The notes under the pieces: model-generated
Database searches by the model: none
What the model saw: the letters and a program-made list of their open reading frames with translations, nothing else
What the model was told of the DNA's origin: nothing
Made by a program: the position numbers and the translations under genes
NCBI GenBank assembly: GCA_947441435.1
Contig: CANETX010000006.1
Span: 1 to 38,355, forward strand
Length of the DNA: 38,355 bases
Direction of reading: 5' to 3'
Source: Planctomycetaceae bacterium
GTDB taxonomy: Bacteria > Planctomycetota > Phycisphaerae > Phycisphaerales > SM1A02
Shown here: positions 8,574 through 16,333 of the stretch, one piece after another
Layout of the letters: each line of letters starts with the position of its first letter
Numbering within the stretch: position 1 is the stretch's first letter

Positions 8574-10691
8574 ATGACCCAAGACCATTTCGTCTATCAG
8601 CAAGCGACGCGCGTGTGTGGCTTCGGCCTGCTCTTGCAAGCCGCTGTCGGCATCTTCCTCCTCGTCTTTGGGCGGGCGGTCGGTGACACTTCGCTCCTGA
8701 TCGCATCGGTGTATGTCCTTTGCGGCGTCCTCGTCTGGCTCTCGCTCGTGGTCGTGTTTCATCAGCACCGTCTGGAGCGGATCGAGGCGCTCGAGAACGA
8801 GGAAGTCGAGGCCCAGCGGCACGGAGCAACCAGCGTCTTCGAAGGCGATCGCGAGGTCACCCAGGCCGCGGCGCACCGCCTTCGACTGATGCACCAGTGG
8901 CTGATGCCGGTGAGCAGCCTGCTCGTTGCGCTCATGCTCGGCGTGTTCTGCTGGGCGACACTGAACTGGTTGGTGCGACTTGATGACAAGGCCGGGAACG
9001 CCACGACGTTTCTGATCGGCGGACATTCGGGGTGGCAGCTGGCTGTGTGCGTCGCCGGAGGGCTTGCCACATTCATCTTCTCGCGGTTCGTCGCGGGGAT
9101 GGCCCGGCAGGCCGCCTGGCAGAACCTGCGCGGAGGGGCAGGGGCGATGGTGGGGATCTCCATCGTGCTCTCGGCGATCGCCGTCGGGATTGTCTTCCAG
9201 GTCTTTCGCAAGCCTGCCGTTCTTGAGGGGGTCGCCTTCGGGATCGCCATCTGTGCGGGAGTGATCGCGGCGGAGATTGCCCTCAACCTGATTCTCTATC
9301 TGTATCGCCCGCGGCGAAGCGGCGAGACGCCTCGACCCGCGTTCGACTCCAAGCTCTTGGGGCTCGCCTCCGCCCCCGACTCCATCGTCCGCACGATCAA
9401 CGAGGCGGTCAACTACCAGTTCGGCTTCGACATCACGAGTTCGTGGGGCTACCAACTCCTGCTGCGCAGCGCGACGCGGCTCGTGATTCTCGGGGTCGCG
9501 ATCCTCCTGCTGATGTCCACGGTCGTCGTCGTTCCCCCCGGGGATCAGGCGGTGCGGCTGCGCTCGGGGCGGATCGTGGGGGATGTGGCGGAAGGGTCGC
9601 TCATCCTCAAGTGGCCGTGGCCCTTCGAGACGATCGAGCGCCACGACATCGGACAGATCCGCACCTTGGTGCTCGGCGCCAAACCGATGAAGACCTCGGG
9701 GGTGAATCTCTGGCCGGTTGAAGCGACTGGCGAGTCGGAACGATCTCCGTTCATCGTCCTGGCGGCTGATGTCCCAGCGATGGGAGCGGCGGTTCCCGGT
9801 GCGGCTGCGAGCGAACAAGGCGACACCGCGAAGGTGTCGAGCCAGTTTGCCCTCGTCGATGCAGACATCGTCCTCGAGTACCGAGTGAAGAAGGATGGGC
9901 TCCTCGACTTCCTGTCGTTCACGAGCGACTCGCGCTCCCGGACGAGTCCCCTCGACATGCGCGAGCGCGCACTCAGGGCGATGGCGCTGCGCGAGGCGAG
10001 CCAGCTCTTCTCGACGAAGTCGATCGATCAAGTTCTCTCGCCGAGCGGCGACTCCCTCGTCCGGCAGCTCAAGGACCGGGTCCAAGCGGCGTTCGATCGC
10101 GGGCAGAGCGGCGTTGAAGTTGTCGGCGTGTTGATCCCCGTTCTGCGCCCACCCGCAGGCGAGGCGGCGGGGATGTTCGAGGAACTCTCGATCGATGTCC
10201 AGAACGCGCGCAAGGTCGTCGACGAGGCTCGACGCATCGAGAACACGACGCTCTCGACGCTCGCGGGCACCCCCAAGGGAGCGCTGGAAATTGTCGCGGA
10301 GATCCGGGGATTCCGCGCGCTTGAACGTGAACTCGGGCCGACGGCGCCAGCGGTCCTGTCGAAGAAGGCTTCCATCGAGCGGGCCCTCGTCGAAGCGGGG
10401 GCGCAGTCGGCAAGCGTCATCAGCGCGGCACGCGCGAAGCGTTGGGACATGCTCATGCGTGCTCGGTCGAGCGCCTCGGATGTTGCGGGGCAGGCCCCCG
10501 CGTACCACGTCGCTCCCACCCTCTATCGCGAGCGGGCGATCATGAATGTGCTCACCCGGTCGCTCGCCAATGCCCGCATCAAGTACGTGCTCGCGGTCGA
10601 TCCCGCACGGATCGACTTCGATGTGCAGATGGAGCAGCCCGAGCCTGGACTCAACCTCGGCGACTATCTCGAGAAGAAAGACAGCAAATGA
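8574..10691 (+). CDS. Polytopic SPFH/Band-7 (HflK-like) protein with long multi-TM N-terminal extension
   Basis: Start ATG 8574. Several TM segments, then EAVNYQFGFDITSSWGYQLLLRSATRLVILGVAILLLMSTVVVVPPGDQAVRLRSGRIVGDVAEGSLILKWPWPFE..., an SPFH N-terminus, followed by a coiled-coil region. Confidence 0.82.
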   Translation: MTQDHFVYQQATRVCGFGLLLQAAVGIFLLVFGRAVGDTSLLIASVYVLCGVLVWLSLVVVFHQHRLERIEALENEEVEAQRHGATSVFEGDREVTQAAAHRLRLMHQWLMPVSSLLVALMLGVFCWATLNWLVRLDDKAGNATTFLIGGHSGWQLAVCVAGGLATFIFSRFVAGMARQAAWQNLRGGAGAMVGISIVLSAIAVGIVFQVFRKPAVLEGVAFGIAICAGVIAAEIALNLILYLYRPRRSGETPRPAFDSKLLGLASAPDSIVRTINEAVNYQFGFDITSSWGYQLLLRSATRLVILGVAILLLMSTVVVVPPGDQAVRLRSGRIVGDVAEGSLILKWPWPFETIERHDIGQIRTLVLGAKPMKTSGVNLWPVEATGESERSPFIVLAADVPAMGAAVPGAAASEQGDTAKVSSQFALVDADIVLEYRVKKDGLLDFLSFTSDSRSRTSPLDMRERALRAMALREASQLFSTKSIDQVLSPSGDSLVRQLKDRVQAAFDRGQSGVEVVGVLIPVLRPPAGEAAGMFEELSIDVQNARKVVDEARRIENTTLSTLAGTPKGALEIVAEIRGFRALERELGPTAPAVLSKKASIERALVEAGAQSASVISAARAKRWDMLMRARSSASDVAGQAPAYHVAPTLYRERAIMNVLTRSLANARIKYVLAVDPARIDFDVQMEQPEPGLNLGDYLEKKDSK

Positions 10692-11626
10692 TTAGGCGCA
10701 TACCCATCCTCGTGGCGATCGTCATCGCCGCAGTCCTCATCCTGTTCAACACGACCTACACGGTGAACTTCCATGAGATCGCCGTGCTGACCCGCTTCGG
10801 CAAGCCCGCAGGCGTCGAACGCGAGGCAGGGCTGCATCTCAAGGCTCCCCTGTTCATCGATCAGGTCTCACGCATCGACACTCGGCTGCAGTTCATCGAG
10901 AGCCCGCTGGAGACGATCCTCACGACCGATGGCCAGCAGGTGCTCGTGCAGGCCTATCTCCTCTGGAGGATCGACTCGGCCGGAGACGCGCCGCTCCAGT
11001 TCTTTGTCTCCTACGGAAGCGTCGAGGCGGCAGGGCGAGAACTCGAAACGCAGTTGCAAGGAGCGGTGCGCGCGGTGGGCCGGTACCCATTCGGCGAACT
11101 CATCGGCACGGGCAGCAAGATCGCCGATGCCGAGGCGGCAATCCTCGCCGACCTCAAGTCGACGAAACTCGCGGGGATCGAGCCAGTCAGCGTCGGCATC
11201 TCGCAGATCGTCCTCCCCCCCAAGACGACCGTGGCGGTCCAGCGTCGGATGGCGGCGGTGCAGGAGACGCTCGCCAATCTCGAAGAGTCGAAGGGGAACT
11301 CTGAGGCGGAGACGATCAAGAGTCAGGCTGCCAGCGCCGCTGACACGATCCGGAACTTCGCCGACCAGTGGGCCGCCGCGATCGAAGCGAAGGGAAACGT
11401 CGAGGCGACCCGCTACTACCAATCGATGAAGGAAGACGCGGAACTCGCCATCTTCCTCGCATGGCTTGATGCGCTCAAGGGCTCGCTCTCGGGGAGCACG
11501 ACGTTCGTGACCGATCTCAATCGGGCTCCATTCCATCTCCTCGATCTCTCAACGCCGGCAGGGCCGGGCGCGATCCCTCAGCCCGCCGCCCCCTACGCGA
11601 CGCCAGCAGCTGGTGGAGGGAACTGA
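10688..11626 (+). CDS. SPFH/Band-7 protein, HflC-like
   Basis: MIRRIPILVAIVIAAVLILFNTTYTVNFHEIAVLTRFGKPAGVEREAGLHLKAPLFIDQVSRIDTRLQFIESPLETILTTDGQQVLVQAYLLWRI; ATGA overlap with the upstream SPFH gene. Confidence 0.9.
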   Translation: MIRRIPILVAIVIAAVLILFNTTYTVNFHEIAVLTRFGKPAGVEREAGLHLKAPLFIDQVSRIDTRLQFIESPLETILTTDGQQVLVQAYLLWRIDSAGDAPLQFFVSYGSVEAAGRELETQLQGAVRAVGRYPFGELIGTGSKIADAEAAILADLKSTKLAGIEPVSVGISQIVLPPKTTVAVQRRMAAVQETLANLEESKGNSEAETIKSQAASAADTIRNFADQWAAAIEAKGNVEATRYYQSMKEDAELAIFLAWLDALKGSLSGSTTFVTDLNRAPFHLLDLSTPAGPGAIPQPAAPYATPAAGGGN

Positions 11627-11627
11627 C

Positions 11628-13085
11628 GTGGGAGTCGATGGCGACCGCAACCAGGCTGACCCGCAGCAGGCCGACGCGCAGCAGGCCGACGCGCAGGGCT
11701 CTGAACGCTCTGCGCGGCGCAGCAAGAGTGCGCACCTCCAACTGGATGTGCGTTCGAGCGATGCGGCGTCGCTTCGCGAAGCGATGGATCCGGCGAACCA
11801 GAGTCTGGGAGAGGCTCTGCGTCTGTCGTACCGGCTCCTGCAAGTCGCGATCCTCGGACTCGTGGTGACCTTCTTCTTCTCCGGATTCCAACAAGTTGCC
11901 GAGGGAATCGCCGGGATCCGAACGATCTTCGGGCGTGTCGCCGGCAAGGAAGGGGAAGAGTCGCTCGCTCCGGGGCTCCATCCGTTTTGGCCGTACCCCG
12001 TGGGCGAGTTCCACACATTGCCGCAGCGGCGGACGATCGAACTCGGCGACGCGTTCTTTCCCGTGTTTCCCAAATCGGACATGACAATGGAGCAGGCCAC
12101 CGACTCTGCCGACGAAAACAACCCGATTCGGCCGGGGAAGGATGGTTCGCTCATCACCGCCGATGGGGATCTCGCTCACGTGCGTGTGACCGCGGAGCTT
12201 GCCATCGCCGACCCGGTGGCGCTCTTGACCCACGCGAGTCCGGAGCGGATCGATGCCATCATGCGGGGACTCCTGCGGCATGCGGTCGTGCAGGTGGTCG
12301 CTCAGTACACGCTGGCGGAACTCCTCGAGGAGCGCGACACGCCTGAAGCCGACATCAAGCGCGCGGCGCAGGAGGCAGCGGATCGGCTCCGGCTCGGAGT
12401 GCAGGTGATCTCCGTCTCTCTCCCTGAGAGGACGGCTCCGCTCGCCGTGCGCAACGCGCTGCGCCGGGTGCAGACCTCGCGCGAAGACGCCAAGACTGCG
12501 ATGGAGCGAGCCCGGCAGGAGGCGAATGCGAAGCTCGTCGGTGCGGCGGGGCCGAACTACCCCGCCGTGCTCACGATGATCGACGACTACGAGCAGCAGC
12601 TGACCGCGGGAGACGAGGTCGCCGCCGATGCGCTCCTACAGAAGATCGGCGAGCGCCTCGAGCAGCCGGACATCGCCGGAACGGCCTCGATGATCGTGGC
12701 TCGGGCGAAGGCGTATCAGTCCGCGCTTGAGTCGACGCTCGGCAAGGAAGCGCAGCGCATCGAGAGTCTGTCGGCGAGTTACCGCGAGAATCCGCAGCAG
12801 CTCGTGCAGAAGCTGTGGCTCGAGGCGGTTCGTGAAGTGACGAGCCAGCGGCAGGCGGAAGTCTTCTCCGTGCCGCCTGGGCTCGGCAAGTACGCCATCC
12901 GCATCAAGAGTTCGCCGCAAATCATGCAGGCCCGCCGCGATGCGGAGTTGGCGCGCAAGAAGCAGGAGGCCGAGATGATCGGCCTCAACCTCCCGTCGTT
13001 CCAACTCGGCTCTCGGCAGATCATGATCGACAAGGCGGGTCGCCGCCTCGATGCGTCGGGGGAGAAGGGCTTTGGCCGTGAATAG
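11628..13085 (+). CDS. SPFH/Band-7 protein, HflK-like (GTG start)
   Basis: Single TM (LLQVAILGLVVTFFFSGFQQV), then GIRTIFGRVAGKEGEESLAPGLHPFWPYPVGEFHTLP, an HflK-like Band-7 core and a coiled-coil C-terminus. Confidence 0.88.
   Translation: MGVDGDRNQADPQQADAQQADAQGSERSARRSKSAHLQLDVRSSDAASLREAMDPANQSLGEALRLSYRLLQVAILGLVVTFFFSGFQQVAEGIAGIRTIFGRVAGKEGEESLAPGLHPFWPYPVGEFHTLPQRRTIELGDAFFPVFPKSDMTMEQATDSADENNPIRPGKDGSLITADGDLAHVRVTAELAIADPVALLTHASPERIDAIMRGLLRHAVVQVVAQYTLAELLEERDTPEADIKRAAQEAADRLRLGVQVISVSLPERTAPLAVRNALRRVQTSREDAKTAMERARQEANAKLVGAAGPNYPAVLTMIDDYEQQLTAGDEVAADALLQKIGERLEQPDIAGTASMIVARAKAYQSALESTLGKEAQRIESLSASYRENPQQLVQKLWLEAVREVTSQRQAEVFSVPPGLGKYAIRIKSSPQIMQARRDAELARKKQEAEMIGLNLPSFQLGSRQIMIDKAGRRLDASGEKGFGRE
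11652..11693 (+). repeat. Short in-frame tandem repeat (15-bp CAGCAGGCCGACGCG x2 plus a 12-nt related unit) encoding QADPQQADAQQADA
   Basis: Two perfect 15-mers read at 11664-11678 and 11679-11693, preceded by CAGGCTGACCCG. Confidence 0.85.
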
Positions 13086-13094
13086 GAGCGTGCG

Positions 13095-14297
13095 ATGACC
13101 GCATCGCCAGGAACGGGTGGGGGGCCGCCCATCGTCGAGGCATCGGGACTCGTCAAGACCTTCTCGGACTTCTGGCTCCGCACGAAGGCGCGCGCCGTCG
13201 ACGGGATCTCGTTCGAGATCCGTCCGCACGAGATCTTCGGACTCCTCGGGCCCAATGGATCGGGGAAGTCGACCACGATCAAGATGATCCTCGGGCTGCT
13301 GCGCGTGAGCAAGGGACGGCTGACCGTCTTCGGGCGCGATCCGAGCGATGTGTCGCTCAAGTCGCGCATCGGCTACCTCCCAGAGGAGTCGTATCTCTAT
13401 CGCTTCCTCAATCCGCGTGAAACGCTCGACTACTACGCCAAGCTCTTCGGTCTTCCTCGCGCGATGAGGCGTCGGCGCATCGACGAACTCATCGAGATGG
13501 TCGGCCTCGAGGGTGCGGCCCACCGCGCCGTCGGCGAGTTCTCCAAGGGAATGGCCCGGCGTCTCGGCCTCGCGCAGGCGCTCATCAATGATCCCGAATT
13601 CCTGATCCTCGACGAGCCGACCTCTGGACTCGACCCCGTGGGCACGCGGCAGGTGAAGGACCTGTTGATCGATCTCGGTCAGCGGGGCAAGACCATCCTG
13701 CTGTCGTCACACCTCCTTGCCGATGTCGAGGATGTTTGCGACCGGATGGTGGTGCTCTACGGTGGAAAGATCCGCGCCCAAGGGACCACGGATGAACTGT
13801 TGTGCGACACGAATCGGACGACGATTTGCGTTCCTCGGCTGAAGCCGCAGACGATCACGCTGATCGACGAGCTGATCGCCCGCGAAGAGGGGGCCTCGAT
13901 CGAGCGGGTCGAATCTCCACGGCAGCGGCTCGAAGACCTCTTCATGCAGATCGTGGAGACGGCTCGGCACGAGCAGTCGGCGACAAGCGGCGCGCTCCAG
14001 GGTGGGCGGACTGCCGCGTTTCTTCTGGGTGTTGGGGGGGAAGGGGAGGGAACTCCGTCTGAAGTCATCGCCGAACTTGAGAAGCAAGCCGCCGCGCCTG
14101 CAGTTCGGGCCACCCCAGTTCGATCCGCACCCGCTGCGGCTGAACCCGATGTAGTCAAAGGTCTCGTCGCCGAGCCGACGAAGGCGCCGTCCAAGCCGAG
14201 CGCGCGGCAGGGGCCGCAAGTTCCTCCCGCCGTCGACTCGTCGGTGATCGAGGGGCTGTTGGATCGCAAGGACGCAGGAGGGGAGCGGAGGCCGTGA
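13095..14297 (+). CDS. ABC transporter ATP-binding protein with ~100-aa low-complexity C-terminal tail
   Basis: Walker A GPNGSGKST; signature FSKGMARRLGLAQAL; Walker B FLILDEPTSGLD; Ala/Pro-rich tail after ~residue 300. Confidence 0.93.
   Translation: MTASPGTGGGPPIVEASGLVKTFSDFWLRTKARAVDGISFEIRPHEIFGLLGPNGSGKSTTIKMILGLLRVSKGRLTVFGRDPSDVSLKSRIGYLPEESYLYRFLNPRETLDYYAKLFGLPRAMRRRRIDELIEMVGLEGAAHRAVGEFSKGMARRLGLAQALINDPEFLILDEPTSGLDPVGTRQVKDLLIDLGQRGKTILLSSHLLADVEDVCDRMVVLYGGKIRAQGTTDELLCDTNRTTICVPRLKPQTITLIDELIAREEGASIERVESPRQRLEDLFMQIVETARHEQSATSGALQGGRTAAFLLGVGGEGEGTPSEVIAELEKQAAAPAVRATPVRSAPAAAEPDVVKGLVAEPTKAPSKPSARQGPQVPPAVDSSVIEGLLDRKDAGGERRP
14027..14050 (+). other. Putative G-quadruplex motif within the ABC ATPase gene
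   Basis: GGG-TGTT-GGGGGGG-AA-GGGG-A-GGG: four G3+ tracts with loops of 7 nt or less. Confidence 0.6.
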
Positions 14298-16330
14298 GTC
14301 GGTTCGCGGAGGTGCGGCACGGGCTCGCCCGATGGGAGGCCTCCTCGCGCGCGCGGTGGATCCTGCCGTGCGTGGTGGCAATTGCCATCGGGGCAGCAGC
14401 GACACCGCTTGTGATCTCGTCGTTTCGATACTCCGCGCTCGTCTCTGAGATCGCGGATGTGCTGAAGGGGGCCAACGCAGCCCAGCGGACACCCGGGGCC
14501 GTCGAACTTCTGGAGTCGGGGACGGTCACCCTTCTTGGAGATCGCAAGGTCGGCTCTGCTCGGATCCGAGCGATGGCTCCCGAATTCTTCGACGAGTCGG
14601 GGCGACTGCTGGAGCCCGCGGCAGTCGCGTCCGTTATCGCCACGACCGAAGCTCCGACATGGGCGCCGCCGACGATTGTGGAGCAATCCTCCCTGATTCT
14701 TGCGCTGGCCCTTGGCATTGGCGCGATCGGCATCCTCGCGGTGTGGTTGGGGTTGTTCTTCCCGATGCTGCTCATCGTCGTTGGGTGCGCAGCGGTGACC
14801 GCCCCGCTCTGGTGGCTGGGATTTCTCGAGCCGGGGGCGGCGGTTGCCGGGATCGGTGCACTGCTGTTCGCCTTCCTTCTCCTGTCGAGACTGGCGCTGC
14901 GACTCCTCTCGACCGCACGCCCGATTCCCTCTGTGGCGCACGCGTTCGTCCTCGAGGGATTGCGCCAGCGAATCTCCATCGGGTTCATCGGCGCGCTGCT
15001 CGTCATCCTTCCACTCATCCCACTCTCCATCGATTCGCGCGAACCGCTGCGCTATCAAGTGCAGACGTACCTGTCGAAGGGGACAACGCTCGTCTTCGTC
15101 TTCGCCGCCTGCCTGACGCTTTTCCTGGCGTGCGCCACGGTCTCCTTCGAGATCCGCGATCGGCAGGTGTGGGGTCTCCTCACCAAGCCGCTCTCGCGCC
15201 TCAACTATCTCCTCGGGAAATTCGTGGGACTGCTCGTGCTCAACGCGATCATCGTGGGAGTGGGCGGGGCGGCGGTCTTCGCCCACACCGAGATCCTGAG
15301 GACACGGCAGGCGGCCGACATCGCCGATGCCGCGGCGTTGCGGGACCAGGTCCTCGTCGCGCGGGCGGTGGCGATTCCTGAGTACCCGATCCTCGAGCCT
15401 GAGCGCCTCGACGACATGGTGGCGCGCTCGATCGAACAGGACTCCATCCTGCGCGCTGATATTGCCGAGGGTCGACGGTCGGAGGCGGAGGTGCGCCGCG
15501 AACTCGCCCAAGGCAAGCTCAAGGAGTTCGATGTCCAGCAGCGCACGGTCGACGCCGGCAAGTCGCGGACCTTCGTCTTCCACGGGCTCTCGGAGGCGCG
15601 CTCAGCAGGGTCGGACCCCGTGCTGCGCTACAAGTTCCACATTGGCCGCGATGACTCCCACGAGACGTTCCCTGTGCTCTTCATCTTCGCCGATGCTCCG
15701 CCGGCGATGGTCAATTATGTCCCCGTCCAGCGCAATGTCTTTCCGATCCCGGCGGCAGCCATCGCCGAAGACGGGACGCTCACCGTGCAGGTCGTCAACG
15801 GAGGATTGACGCAGGCGCTCGAGTTCTATCCAGGGCCGTGGTCGCTGAACTTCGACCTCGATGGATTCGAGGTCCTGCACCGCGTCGGTTCGTTCGAGGG
15901 CAACTTCGTGCGGGCCCTCCTCGTGGACTGGTCGAAGCTCGCGTTCCTCGCCGCGCTCGGCGTCGCCGCAGGAAGCGTCCTGTCGTTCCCGGTGGCGGTG
16001 CTCCTCGCGTTCACCATCTTCATGTCGGGATCGCTCTCGCCATTTCTCGGGATGGCCCTTCGGAACTACTACATCCGCGACGAGAGCGACTGGCTGACCC
16101 GCGCGTTCCAGCACGGAGTCAAGGCCATCGCCGAGACGGTCCGCTGGGCATTCGCTCCGTTCTCGGAGTCAGGGGCCACCACCGACCTCGTCGACGGACA
16201 GGTCATTACCTGGATGGATGTCCTTGCAACCTTCTGGAAGGTTGGGGTGGCATGGAGTGCGGTGGCGCTCACCGCCGGTTGGCTGGCGTTCCGCCGCAAG
16301 GAGATCGCCATCTACAGCGGCCAAGGCTGA
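14294..16330 (+). CDS. ABC transporter permease with large extracytoplasmic insert
   Basis: GTG start overlapping the ATPase stop; several TM helices (e.g. ILPCVVAIAIGAAATPLVISSF; LGKFVGLLVLNAIIVGVGGAAVFA); long hydrophilic region roughly residues 340-540; C-terminal TM helices. Confidence 0.8.
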   Translation: MSRFAEVRHGLARWEASSRARWILPCVVAIAIGAAATPLVISSFRYSALVSEIADVLKGANAAQRTPGAVELLESGTVTLLGDRKVGSARIRAMAPEFFDESGRLLEPAAVASVIATTEAPTWAPPTIVEQSSLILALALGIGAIGILAVWLGLFFPMLLIVVGCAAVTAPLWWLGFLEPGAAVAGIGALLFAFLLLSRLALRLLSTARPIPSVAHAFVLEGLRQRISIGFIGALLVILPLIPLSIDSREPLRYQVQTYLSKGTTLVFVFAACLTLFLACATVSFEIRDRQVWGLLTKPLSRLNYLLGKFVGLLVLNAIIVGVGGAAVFAHTEILRTRQAADIADAAALRDQVLVARAVAIPEYPILEPERLDDMVARSIEQDSILRADIAEGRRSEAEVRRELAQGKLKEFDVQQRTVDAGKSRTFVFHGLSEARSAGSDPVLRYKFHIGRDDSHETFPVLFIFADAPPAMVNYVPVQRNVFPIPAAAIAEDGTLTVQVVNGGLTQALEFYPGPWSLNFDLDGFEVLHRVGSFEGNFVRALLVDWSKLAFLAALGVAAGSVLSFPVAVLLAFTIFMSGSLSPFLGMALRNYYIRDESDWLTRAFQHGVKAIAETVRWAFAPFSESGATTDLVDGQVITWMDVLATFWKVGVAWSAVALTAGWLAFRRKEIAIYSGQG

Positions 16331-16333
16331 CCC

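Noticed and set aside
8454-10508. 684-aa minus-strand ORF opposite SPFH1
   Set aside because: Antisense to a well-supported gene; Arg/Asp/His-rich composition without family motifs, typical of open shadow frames in high-GC DNA.
13757-15583. 608-aa minus-strand ORF opposite the ABC ATPase/permease
   Set aside because: Composition-driven antisense ORF; the sense genes have clear Walker and TM signatures.
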